A DNA stretch of 51,173 nucleotides from a virus, in the IMG/VR virus record IMGVR_UViG_3300025889_000169, positions 1 to 51,173 of that record. One strand, given 5' to 3'. A program made the position numbers and the translations under genes. The notes under the pieces were generated by a model. That model searched no databases. It saw nothing but the letters and a program-made list of their open reading frames with translations, and was not told the origin of the DNA. Shown here in pieces: positions 21,393 to 28,531 of the stretch (its first letter is position 1; every line of letters starts with the position of its first letter).

Positions 21393-22149
21393 GATCGCGC
21401 ATTACAGGAAGTTCACCGTTTGTATCTCTTGGATAAAACCAGCCTGCTAAACTGTATCTGGGTGTGGGCGCTATATAACTAACAGGACTTATAAAATGTT
21501 TATTAATTCTATGGCCAGCAAGTTCGCTGACATCCATGAACACCAAACGGTTACCAAATGGTTCAATACTATGTTTTATGCTGGTTTCGTCTTCATTCAT
21601 AATACATAGTTGTCCTCCCCAGTGCGCCCGCCAGTCTGGATTAAAGTAAAATATGTAGGCTAGCCAGCGTCTTGGATCATGATGTGGATTTAACCAGGAT
21701 TCGTGATCATAAGCACTGTAACTGGGTTCTCTGGTATACATGTTAGGAAAACCACTGATATATTCTGCTATATCTAAAAATGTGGTTTCTGGTTTACCCA
21801 AACTGTAATCTTCTGTTACAACTCTAGTAAATTCAATGACTCTGGGATACTCATTTTCAATAATATCTTCTTCTTTGAGGATCCACTTAGCTCTATGCCA
21901 GTAGCCAAACTCTTGTTGCGCTCCTGTTTTATGGTAACTTTTAAAGCTATCAATATCAATAGTTTGCGCTCTCTCTTGACTTATTTTTTGATGTTTATTG
22001 CCCACACACATCCAATAGCCCATGTTCATGGTAGGCAAGCATTGGTAAAGATGACTAATCCAGGGCTCTTGGATAATATTGTCTATTACACAAAATCTGT
22101 GTTTTTTAAAATCATATCTAGCCTTATCCAAATCATGTGTATTAAACAT
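21388..22149 (-). CDS. 2-oxoglutarate/Fe(II)-dependent oxygenase, prolyl-4-hydroxylase type
   Basis: The iron site is H156-x-D158 (in NPHHDPRR) with a distal His at 218 (HFISPVS). The 2OG-binding Arg is R231 in PRYSLAGWF. The jelly-roll strands between them (LAYIFYFNPDWRAHWGGQLC, then GNRLVFMDVS) match the P4H family. The enzyme couples decarboxylation of 2-oxoglutarate to hydroxylation of a protein or nucleic-acid substrate that cannot be inferred. Such enzymes are frequent in marine T4-like phages. Its ATG overlaps the end of the hydrolase gene. Confidence 0.85.
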   Translation of the reverse strand: MFNTHDLDKARYDFKKHRFCVIDNIIQEPWISHLYQCLPTMNMGYWMCVGNKHQKISQERAQTIDIDSFKSYHKTGAQQEFGYWHRAKWILKEEDIIENEYPRVIEFTRVVTEDYSLGKPETTFLDIAEYISGFPNMYTREPSYSAYDHESWLNPHHDPRRWLAYIFYFNPDWRAHWGGQLCIMNEDETSIKHSIEPFGNRLVFMDVSELAGHRINKHFISPVSYIAPTPRYSLAGWFYPRDTNGELPVMRDQ

Positions 22150-22847
22150 TAATCCGCTCTGTAGAAGATGTGGTCATCAATATGAGCTACTAGGGTCATA
22201 CGCTTACGCCATTCTGGCTTCACATACTCAGCATGATAGTGATTGGCTCCTTCTAACATGCCTTTCCATTTGTTGTATGCTAGTACTTCATAAGCGATGG
22301 CATTAGCAACTTTCCACTTGATGTTATTTTCAGTGTTTATTACTTCATCCTTTTTGCCATCACAATACCAACTAAACTGGCAGCGGTGCTTTACTGGATA
22401 AAATTTCCTGTCTTCCTTATTAATGTTAGGATCGTTTTTGGTACGCCAACTTTCTCTCACTGGCCCTTCGTATATTACGTCACAGACTGTACCAGGAAAT
22501 CTGCGATCATTTACTCTATTCATAACCACTCTAGCTACAGCTATCATTCCAGCCTGGCTTTGATTGGCTGCTTCTCTGTATATGTTTAGGGCCATACAGT
22601 ATAGCTCTTCTTGTTCTACTTTATTTTTATCTTTTTCAGCTGGAATATATATTGTTCTTGTTTGTATAACTGTTTTTGTTGTTGGTACTTCTTTTATAAC
22701 AACTTTTTCTAAAGGAACAAACTTTTCAATTATCTTCTCTACTTCAATAAACTTAGTTATAGTTTTAGGCTCCCCCATGTAATAATGTGCTGAAGCACCA
22801 ACCATAAAACCAATTATTAAAAACAGAGGCATGTTACGTAAATTCAT
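22149..22847 (-). CDS. Cell-wall hydrolase, SleB family, membrane-anchored (endolysin candidate)
   Basis: An N-terminal signal anchor (PLFLIIGFMVGASAHYYMG) is followed by a short coiled linker. Residues 80-232 form a SleB/Hydrolase_2 domain: ALNIYREAANQSQAGMIAVA with the likely catalytic E92, then VVMNRVNDRRFPGTVCDVI, CQFSWYCDGK, and a closing GANHYHAEYV. The family cleaves peptidoglycan as a lytic transglycosylase or amidase. The signal anchor suggests export for lysis. A TAGGAGTAAG ribosome site precedes the ATG. Confidence 0.85.
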   Translation of the reverse strand: MNLRNMPLFLIIGFMVGASAHYYMGEPKTITKFIEVEKIIEKFVPLEKVVIKEVPTTKTVIQTRTIYIPAEKDKNKVEQEELYCMALNIYREAANQSQAGMIAVARVVMNRVNDRRFPGTVCDVIYEGPVRESWRTKNDPNINKEDRKFYPVKHRCQFSWYCDGKKDEVINTENNIKWKVANAIAYEVLAYNKWKGMLEGANHYHAEYVKPEWRKRMTLVAHIDDHIFYRAD

Positions 22848-22901
22848 AGACTTACTCCTAGAGTTAATACTAAACTTAGTTTAACACGTATTTTAGCCCA
22901 G

Positions 22902-23426
22902 TTACCCTTTTAAGCCTGCAAGTTCTCTAAGTCTAACAATAAATCCTTTGTCATTGCGTTCTGATTCAAAAACAAAAGTGTTGGCTTTTTTATTGTTTCT
23001 TAACTTGGTATACAATACACCTAGTTTTCCTGGCTGTATTGGGCCTAGTGAAAAGTCGCTGCCATCATTATTAATAATTCTAGTTCCGTCACTGTCTTTA
23101 ACTAGTACAGCATCCTGATCCCATTGATTGCCTAGTTTATGAATGGTGTCTGCAAAAGAATCTGAACTAGAGGGCGCTATTACAAAAATGCTGTCTTCGG
23201 CTACTTTGCGTTCGTTTTCAGTTCCTTGGTTTTCAATCCAATAACCATCAACATAAAAAAATCCATACCCTTCTTTACGTAAGTCCGCTGCAAGTGTTTT
23301 ATTTCTAGCAACATTCTCTTCATAAGTATAATCACCCCTAAACGCTGTTAATATAGCAACATTCCTGTCTGGATCGTTAAAATGTTGCCACACTCTACTT
23401 AGACTCGCTTCAGTAATCATAATCAA
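22902..23426 (-). CDS. DUF3293-like protein with capsid-targeting N-terminus (174 aa)
   Basis: The start MIMITEASLS contains ITE at 4-6, a gp21-type site inside a short amphipathic leader. Residues 20-110 (NVAILTAFRGDYTYEENVAR, then KEGYGFFYVDGYWIE and VAEDSIFVIAP) follow the pattern of DUF3293 proteins, whose function is unknown. AAAAGGAATT lies before the ATG. The N-terminus suggests packaging into the head. Confidence 0.6.
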   Translation of the reverse strand: MIMITEASLSRVWQHFNDPDRNVAILTAFRGDYTYEENVARNKTLAADLRKEGYGFFYVDGYWIENQGTENERKVAEDSIFVIAPSSSDSFADTIHKLGNQWDQDAVLVKDSDGTRIINNDGSDFSLGPIQPGKLGVLYTKLRNNKKANTFVFESERNDKGFIVRLRELAGLKG

Positions 23427-23493
23427 TTCCTTTTATTTCTAAAATATAATATTATATTATTAATAATATAATTATTTACAAAAAAGTCAACCG

Positions 23494-23937
23494 TTAAAGT
23501 TTAACGATTCCTTCAGCAATCAGGCGTTCTCTGTTACGCATATGCTGGGCTTGAACCTCTTCTTTGCTGCCGCCAAAATAAGGCACACAGTGTCCTTCAG
23601 CAATCATTACTGTAGTAACCATTGATTCTCTGTCATTTTTAGCGTCCCAGCATACAAAGTCACCAAGGATACGACCAAACTTGCCTTTCATATCCTCACC
23701 ATTTTTGTTTACTTGTGTTTGTAGTACTGCGGTTTTACCTAATAAAGATTTGAGTCTAGCCTTAGCAGCAAGCCCAAACTTCTTTTCTACTTTATCCCTT
23801 GTGCGAGATTCTGGTGTATCAATGCCCATAATACGGACACGTTCATCTTTAAGCCACACTCCAAAGCCTAAATCAATATCTACGTCTACTGTGTCTCCAT
23901 CCACAACTCGTAGAATACTTGTGCGGTACTCATACAT
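23494..23937 (-). CDS. Thermonuclease-like (SNase) nuclease
   Basis: The staphylococcal nuclease core is complete: VVDGDTVDVDID, then RVRIMGIDTPESR with the catalytic Arg/Glu pair near 35 and 43, and GRILGDF with a further Arg near 89. SNases are calcium-dependent and cut DNA and RNA. No signal peptide is present, so it acts inside the cell, probably in host DNA breakdown or in the virion. A late-type box (AATAAATA near 23964) and GAGGAG precede the ATG. Confidence 0.88.
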   Translation of the reverse strand: MYEYRTSILRVVDGDTVDVDIDLGFGVWLKDERVRIMGIDTPESRTRDKVEKKFGLAAKARLKSLLGKTAVLQTQVNKNGEDMKGKFGRILGDFVCWDAKNDRESMVTTVMIAEGHCVPYFGGSKEEVQAQHMRNRERLIAEGIVKL

Positions 23938-23961
23938 TTAAATACTCCTCTTCTGAGGTAT

Positions 23962-24126
23962 TTATTTGCCTTGACCGCGATATGCTTTGAAATTTTTTCT
24001 TTTATGTTTGTTTTTTGGTCTAGTTAAATTACTGCATCCAATACTGGTTCTTTTTTTAGTTCCGGATCTGTTTTGTGTTAGTTTAACTCCTTTGTTGGAG
24101 CCAATTGATTTACCACCTTTAGCCAT
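23962..24126 (-). CDS. Very basic small protein (54 aa)
   Basis: Starting at 24126 after an AGGAGG ribosome site, the protein is MAKGGKSIGSNKGVKLTQNR, then a polar part, then a Lys/Arg-rich end (RPKNKHKRKNFKAYRGQGK). Composition resembles ribosomal or nucleic-acid-binding proteins. It lies third in a run of small basic genes that includes a bL33-like protein. Identity not recognised. Confidence 0.65.
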   Translation of the reverse strand: MAKGGKSIGSNKGVKLTQNRSGTKKRTSIGCSNLTRPKNKHKRKNFKAYRGQGK

Positions 24127-24161
24127 AGTGAGTCCTCCTTGTTGACTCACTATTTAGTTAT

Positions 24162-24365
24162 CTATTTGCTATGCGGAGGCATCCTTGACTCAACAAACCA
24201 AACATGAGCACGTCGGCCTGGATGATACTTACGCATACGCAACTTTTTACCTTCGCGTAGTTCGCTCAAGGTTTTAGGATGAACAAAGTGATAACTAGCA
24301 TTGGTACGCGATTCATCTTCTGGAATCATCCATACTTTATCATTACGATTTTTTTTACCTGCCAT
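24162..24365 (-). CDS. Ribosomal protein bL33-like small protein (67 aa)
   Basis: The second half, KLRMRKYHPGRRAHVWFVES, aligns by eye with the bL33 signature [20 protein letters not shown]. The preceding NASYHFVHPKT matches GTGHFYTTTKNKRT. The N-terminus is longer than in cellular bL33 (about 50-55 aa), and the zinc cysteines found in some L33 forms are absent. If real it could enter host 50S subunits near the E site. A profile search is needed before calling it rpmG. Confidence 0.55.
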   Translation of the reverse strand: MAGKKNRNDKVWMIPEDESRTNASYHFVHPKTLSELREGKKLRMRKYHPGRRAHVWFVESRMPPHSK

Positions 24366-24640
24366 TAACCTGAACTCTTCATGGAATATGAACCTGTCTT
24401 CAAAACTTCCCTAGCATTTACCCTAATGAATTTCTTGTTTTTTTCATTTTTGTTTGGATTCGGAATAGTTAGAACTACATTTTTGCCTTTAATAAAAGCA
24501 GCTATTTGATTATTTGCTCTTTCTAAAAGATTATTTTCTAAATATTCACGACGCATTGTTTTACGTAACCAGCGTGATACGTTTGGACGCTCACCTTTTG
24601 AAGTATAATTCTTGCCTGAAGACCTCTTACCCTTTGCCAT
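24365..24640 (-). CDS. Basic conserved phage protein (91 aa)
   Basis: The protein begins MAKGKRSSGKNYTSKGERPN and has a helical basic middle (RWLRKTMRREYLENNLLERA). Its C-terminal part is VVLTIPNPNKNEKNKKFIRV. I recall similar proteins in T4-like marine phages without a known role. It overlaps the downstream bL33-like gene by one base and the upstream lipoprotein gene by 14 bases. Confidence 0.65.
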   Translation of the reverse strand: MAKGKRSSGKNYTSKGERPNVSRWLRKTMRREYLENNLLERANNQIAAFIKGKNVVLTIPNPNKNEKNKKFIRVNAREVLKTGSYSMKSSG

Positions 24641-24947
24641 CTTTGTTTTCCTTTTTTTGCTTTAATTGCTCTTGCGTTTTCAAGTTTTCAATGTAATCTT
24701 TTATTGCTTTATCTAGGTTTACTTTACAGTATTCTTCCCCTTCTAGGAGGCTTCTAGTTTTGCATTCTTTGTCGACTATTTCAGATATAACATGATCATT
24801 AATAGTTTTTTCGTCTGCTATAATTGCCCCTGCATCATAAACAGTTTTTGCTGCTCCTAATATTTGTATGGGCAAAGGAACTAATCCTGCTGCACATCCT
24901 CCTAACATTGTAATAAAAATACTTAAATATGTCAACCTTAAATTCAA
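24627..24947 (-). CDS. Small lipoprotein (about 106 aa)
   Basis: A short hydrophobic segment (LTYLSIFITMLGGC) ends in the lipobox LGGC. The mature part runs AAGLVPLPIQILGAAKTVYD, then NDHVISEIVDKECKT and a Lys/Glu-rich tail. The start is uncertain: a TTG at 24947 has GGAG eight bases upstream, and a TTG at 24959 is also possible. It lies directly behind the tmRNA, whose precursor may extend into it. Similar small lipoproteins occur in alphaproteobacteria. Confidence 0.6.
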   Translation of the reverse strand: MNLRLTYLSIFITMLGGCAAGLVPLPIQILGAAKTVYDAGAIIADEKTINDHVISEIVDKECKTRSLLEGEEYCKVNLDKAIKDYIENLKTQEQLKQKKENKDGKG

Positions 24948-25014
24948 TACCTGCTCCAAGGTAGATGCTAGCTGATTCTGTTGCCAGGTTCAGCTAGCCA
25001 AACCCCGTCTAGCC

Positions 25015-25068
25015 TCAAGCGGCTAGAGCAAATGCAACGTTATTATCGTTTGCGTTTATAAAGTTTGC
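25015..25068 (-). CDS. tmRNA proteolysis-tag reading frame
   Basis: The resume codon is GCA at 25068. The tag is ANFINANDNNVAFALAA, then TGA. The end ALAA is the canonical ClpXP/ClpAP recognition end. Confidence 0.88.
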   Translation of the reverse strand, partial: ANFINANDNNVAFALAA

Positions 25069-25138
25069 TTGATTTACGGTCATCGCCTACCGGTAACTCC
25101 ACTGCGCCTATTACGTGTATCGATCCTAGTTCGCCCCC

Positions 25139-25215
25139 ATCAAAAGCACACCGAGGACTTGAACCTCATTTCTAGAATAGTACCATACTACAGGAGCTAC
25201 CTGCTGGTGTGCTTA
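25139..25215 (-). other. Intervening segment of the permuted tmRNA with tRNA-like fold
   Basis: The segment between the CCA end and GGGGGCG is closed by a 9-bp stem, AAGCACACC/GGTGTGCTT. It contains three hairpins, CAGG-TAGCT-CCTG, TAGTA-TGG-TACTA and GAGG-TTCAAGT-CCTC. The last is a canonical T arm. There is no usable anticodon loop. Confidence 0.75.
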
Positions 25216-25282
25216 TGGTGGAGGCGAGCGGTACTGCCCCGCTGTCTACTCCGTCGTTAACGTGCTTCAACGTTACAATACT

Positions 25283-25311
25283 ATTTAACTATATTTTTGG
25301 ATTTTTGTCAA
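25283..25311 (-). promoter_or_regulatory. Sigma70-like promoter of ssrA
   Basis: TTGACA, 17 bp, TTAAAT on the minus strand, with an expected start at about 25276. It lies in the gap after the stop of the 25317-27251 gene. Confidence 0.75.
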
Positions 25312-25316
25312 CAGTT

Positions 25317-27251
25317 TTATGCTACTAATTCTATTTTATCTTCTGCCATCCATTCAATAGCATATTCCTGAACAGCGTTTCTGTTTATCATTTCACTGGT
25401 AAATGCATCCCAGTAACTCCCAAACTTGTCTCCTGTAACTTTTGCGCCTTCCGCTAATCCTTTTAACATAGCAACAGCGTCTGGACTAGTAACACGGTTT
25501 TCCATGCTAGCTACAAAACCAAATACATTTTGTGGATCGTTTGTTCTAAGATCTAAGTGTAGGTCCATTTTAGGTAGGTGTATAATTTTTTCGTCGTAAA
25601 CTTTTTTCTGTATCTGTTGAATGGCACTTCTTGCACTGCCAAACGCACCACTCCATGTAGAATTATTTGCAATACTAGTCACTTCACTTTGTATGCTATC
25701 CAGCGTTTTCTTAGCAAAACTATCCATGTCTTCATGAGTTATGCCTAGTACTGTATCAACTATACCATCTACGCCATATACTGGGGATCCTCCTCCAGTT
25801 GTAAAGTTACCAGTTAAGCCATTGCTTAGATGACTGTACAAATTATTTAAATTTGTAAATGCTCCTAAATCTTCCATCTTACGCATACTATTTGTAAACT
25901 GATTAATAGGCTCTTTTAAACCTATTCCTGCTAGTGAACCCATTACATCACTGATTTGTAGTCTACCGTCTAGACCTGTACCACCAAGAAATTTGCTTGT
26001 GATATTGGCTGCCGCATCTTTGTCTATTAGATTTAAAGCATTTCCAATTATAGGCAGTTCCGTGGGAATGTCAAATGCTTGCAATAATTTACCAAACTGT
26101 TGTGGTGTTGCTAAACTTCCAAGACTTACATTTGCTAGTTCACCAGCAAATTCTTGAAATGTATCAGGGCTTATAAAGTCAAAACTGGTAGGCAAAACTT
26201 TAGCTAAGTTTGTAAAATCTGCCAAACTTTCTAAACCAGGAATTTTACTGCCCAGTACATCCTGAGCTATATTTAACATGTCTGGGTTAGTTACCATTCC
26301 TAGTGCGTCATTTAGAATATCATTAAATTGTCCGCTTGCTAGATTGCCTATATTATCTAGTAATTCATTCCCAGCAACATCCTGAAGAACATCAAAAATT
26401 CCTGTAATTTCACCAGCACCACTGTTAATTAATTTTTCAACTAGCTGCCCTGGATTGCCAAAATTAGCAATATCGCCTAAATCAAAAGCACCGCCTAGAT
26501 TAACTAAGTCTTGAGCAAAGTCGGGAAGAATATCATTTACTTGTCCGGAAATAAAACTTGTCATACCATTCGTAACTACATCACCTATGCTACCTATGGC
26601 ATCACCTAGGAAATTACCAAAGTCAAATTCACCTCCGCCTAGTATATCAGTTAATTCGCCAGGATCCAGCGCATCCAAGAAACCTGAATCTAATCCGCTA
26701 AGAACATCTCCAAATGGAAGTGCGCTGGTAAGAGCACTAAAAGCACTACCAAACTGAGCACTCAACCCGCTTGTTAAACTGCTTGCTAGTGTACCACTTA
26801 TATTAGAAAATGCTTCAACACCACTGAATGCTTGCATAATACTGTTAGCGCCAAAGCTACCCATTAAGTTACTGGTATGACTACTAATACTGTCTAATAT
26901 ACCAGTACCACCAAGAGCACTAAAACCTTCACCTAGAACACCAGTAATTGATCCAAGACCGTCGCTCAGAGCACTGCCTATTCCGCCGGCAATTCCATTT
27001 AAAGCACCACTTATGCTTGTTAGGGGATTTAGACCTGCACTAACTAGATCAGTTACACCGCCCAGGGCACTTGTTATAGGACTTAAAAAACTGCCTAGTT
27101 GACTGGTTATTCCCATTTGGCCCGCAATGCCACCAAGAGCAGACATGGGACTAGCTAAAGCACTACCTAAATTTCCCAGACCTAAACCACCAAGGCCGCC
27201 GCCTAGCGCATTTAGTCCTATACTTGTAATTGCTGCTTTAATACATGCCAT
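25317..27251 (-). CDS. Large Gly/Leu/Ser-rich virion-type protein (644 aa)
   Basis: The first 150 residues are repeats of the type LGG-LG-LGNLGSALASPMSA, and the middle has many I/L-F-D-L and G-D-V motifs. This is low-complexity, amphipathic sequence common in marine phage baseplate or tail-tip proteins. The C-terminal 120 residues are more complex (KVYDEKIIHLPKMDLHLDLR and VTSPDAVAMLKGLAEGAKVT). It directly follows the PAAR gene, so a role at the tail tip is plausible. No enzyme motif seen. Confidence 0.6.
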   Translation of the reverse strand: MACIKAAITSIGLNALGGGLGGLGLGNLGSALASPMSALGGIAGQMGITSQLGSFLSPITSALGGVTDLVSAGLNPLTSISGALNGIAGGIGSALSDGLGSITGVLGEGFSALGGTGILDSISSHTSNLMGSFGANSIMQAFSGVEAFSNISGTLASSLTSGLSAQFGSAFSALTSALPFGDVLSGLDSGFLDALDPGELTDILGGGEFDFGNFLGDAIGSIGDVVTNGMTSFISGQVNDILPDFAQDLVNLGGAFDLGDIANFGNPGQLVEKLINSGAGEITGIFDVLQDVAGNELLDNIGNLASGQFNDILNDALGMVTNPDMLNIAQDVLGSKIPGLESLADFTNLAKVLPTSFDFISPDTFQEFAGELANVSLGSLATPQQFGKLLQAFDIPTELPIIGNALNLIDKDAAANITSKFLGGTGLDGRLQISDVMGSLAGIGLKEPINQFTNSMRKMEDLGAFTNLNNLYSHLSNGLTGNFTTGGGSPVYGVDGIVDTVLGITHEDMDSFAKKTLDSIQSEVTSIANNSTWSGAFGSARSAIQQIQKKVYDEKIIHLPKMDLHLDLRTNDPQNVFGFVASMENRVTSPDAVAMLKGLAEGAKVTGDKFGSYWDAFTSEMINRNAVQEYAIEWMAEDKIELVA

Positions 27252-27254
27252 GGT

Positions 27255-27539
27255 TTACCCCGCTATCACACTTAATGATCCAGTTAACCTTGGATCACCG
27301 CAGGTATCTATATCGCCCACTCTTACAACCGGTGCTCCTCCTGCTGTTACTTTAAAACTACCAGGCAATGCTGCGAGTGCTGTACAGTGTATAGGAACTA
27401 ATGGACATAGTGGATGTGAAGTCACAGGACCTAGGTGTCTAGCCAAGGGTCTACCATTAGCAGTTACACTTAATACAGGCAATATTGCTGCGCCGCCGGC
27501 TATATTAATATCAAAAATTCTTACTACAGGTCTTCCCAT
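27255..27539 (-). CDS. PAAR-domain spike-tip protein
   Basis: The sequence AILPVLSVTANGRPLARHL, then PVTSHP with a central Cys/His, then FKVTAGGAPVVRVGDIDTCG is the PAAR pattern of a small cone. Its His and Cys residues hold one metal ion at the tip of phage or T6SS spikes. At 94 aa it is a bare PAAR domain like T4 gp5.4. A CATAAATA box ends five bases before the ATG, so it is a late gene and perhaps leaderless. Confidence 0.85.
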   Translation of the reverse strand: MGRPVVRIFDINIAGGAAILPVLSVTANGRPLARHLGPVTSHPLCPLVPIHCTALAALPGSFKVTAGGAPVVRVGDIDTCGDPRLTGSLSVIAG

Positions 27540-27544
27540 ATGTA

Positions 27545-27552
27545 TATTTATG
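27545..27552 (-). promoter_or_regulatory. T4-late-type box, 5 nt before ATG
   Basis: CATAAATA, then TACAT, then the ATG at 27539. Confidence 0.6.
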
Positions 27553-27570
27553 TGTAAAAATAAACTGCTA

Positions 27571-27801
27571 TTATAATTCAGTTATAGAGTAATTTTCGAT
27601 CACAGAGTTAGCGAGCAATTTTGCACATAAAATTTCAATATCATAATCGTCATCACACTCGACAACAAACCATTTTCCCATACGAAGGCTCTGAAGTTTT
27701 CCGTTGCCTAGCATATCGTTTCCGTTTGCAGTTTTAAAGATAGATTCAGATGCAATATCTTTGACACCATCACGAAGACTGATTTCAATTTTATATTTCA
27801 T
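27571..27801 (-). CDS. purS: PurS, small subunit of phosphoribosylformylglycinamidine synthase
   Basis: The 76-aa protein has the PurS fold signature. It has an initial strand (MKYKIEISLRDGVKD), a helix with LQSLRMGKWFVVE, and the characteristic end LCAKLLANSVIENYSITEL. PurS bridges PurL and PurQ and helps transfer ammonia in step 4 of purine synthesis. No PurL or PurQ lies in the window, so it probably acts on host subunits. It follows nrdB and glutaredoxin in the same direction. Confidence 0.88.
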   Translation of the reverse strand: MKYKIEISLRDGVKDIASESIFKTANGNDMLGNGKLQSLRMGKWFVVECDDDYDIEILCAKLLANSVIENYSITEL

Positions 27802-27816
27802 AATAATAGTGTAAGA

Positions 27817-28089
27817 CTAAAGACTTAAATTTTCTAATCCAAGATCGCCCAAGCGTTCACGTAGTTCTTGTTCACTTAAACTTGTAAGGGCGTCAGCACC
27901 ACCATCAATAAACAGTTTACCATCTTTATAAATTTGCGGTGCTGTTCTGTGGCCTTCTGCAATCATATATTCACGTGCATTACTGTCATGATCGATGTTG
28001 ATTTCCTCGAATGGGATATCATATTTTTTTAGGTATGCCTTTGCCATATTGCAATAGCCACACCAGTCTTTTGTATATACTGTTAGCAT
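27817..28089 (-). CDS. grx: Glutaredoxin
   Basis: The redox site C10-G-Y-C13 follows the first strand (LTVYTKDW). APQIYKDG gives the cis-proline (TAPQI), and DGGADAL provides the GG motif for glutathione binding. A 90-aa length is normal. It likely reduces the phage ribonucleotide reductase (NrdA C-terminal CxxC). The start at 28089 is preferred because AGGAAAAAAT lies upstream and the family starts there. Confidence 0.92.
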   Translation of the reverse strand: MLTVYTKDWCGYCNMAKAYLKKYDIPFEEINIDHDSNAREYMIAEGHRTAPQIYKDGKLFIDGGADALTSLSEQELRERLGDLGLENLSL

Positions 28090-28090
28090 T

Positions 28091-28531
28091 TTATTTTTTC
28101 CTAAAGTTTTTATAATAACCTTGTTCTTCAAGTGTCTTTCTTGCTTGCTCTAGTTCCTGTCGTGGTTGTATAAAAGTTATTGCATATTTTCCTTGCTTGT
28201 CTATTTCTTTATCTTCAGGATGATCCCACATTAATATATAGTCATCATTGCTTGCAGCAATGCACATTTCGTCTAGCTTTTTACCTGAGAATAGTTTAGG
28301 ATCTGTAGCCACTATTACAACATCACAGTTTTCTGGCCAATCCTTCATACTGTTTTCAACAACAGTTTTGATGTAACTGTCCGCGTCACTGTCAACTTCA
28401 ATTACCTTTGCTCTATTACTTAACCAAACCTGTTTAGCGTAAGGGCAGGGAGGTAAGCCATTAAATGCTTTGTTTGGTACACCAAGATAATTAAGTATCC
28501 ATTCCTCTATCTGATTAGAGGCTGAGTCCAC
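28091..28531 (-). CDS. Conserved hypothetical protein in the nrd operon (146 aa)
   Basis: The protein starts MDSASNQIEEWILNYLGVPN and contains LPPCPYAKQVWLSNRAKVIE and CDVVIVATDPKLFSG. The alpha/beta character and the PCPYA motif suggest an enzyme or redox protein, but I cannot name a family. It lies between nrdB and glutaredoxin and overlaps the nrdB end by 17 bases. A link to nucleotide reduction is therefore likely by position only. Confidence 0.65.
   Translation of the reverse strand: MDSASNQIEEWILNYLGVPNKAFNGLPPCPYAKQVWLSNRAKVIEVDSDADSYIKTVVENSMKDWPENCDVVIVATDPKLFSGKKLDEMCIAASNDDYILMWDHPEDKEIDKQGKYAITFIQPRQELEQARKTLEEQGYYKNFRKK

Larger units (their letters stand above)
24965..25276 (-). 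ncRNA. ssrA: Circularly permuted tmRNA (two-piece, alphaproteobacterial type)
   Basis: Reading leftward, the acceptor piece comes first and ends CGCCTCC-A-CCA at 25216. The coding piece starts GGGGGCG at 25138, and these two 7-mers pair completely (one G-U). GGGGGCGAA followed by GGATCGATA fits the tmRNA 5' consensus. A tag frame at 25015-25068 encodes ANFINANDNNVAFALAA and a stop, close to the general ANDxNxALAA tag. Hairpins (TCTAGCC/GGCTAGA around the stop, and GCTAGCTGA/TCAGCTAGC) follow. tmRNA rescues stalled ribosomes and tags the products for proteolysis. The exact 3' end is not visible. Confidence 0.9.

Noticed and set aside
24920-24950. TTGACA-17-TACAAT inside the second lipoprotein gene
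   Set aside because: It matches a promoter, but it lies within the signal-peptide codons and no downstream start fits it. Probably chance in AT-rich DNA.
25139-25215. Functional tRNA gene in the tmRNA spacer
   Set aside because: The T arm and acceptor are good, but no 5-bp stem with a 7-nt anticodon loop can be drawn.
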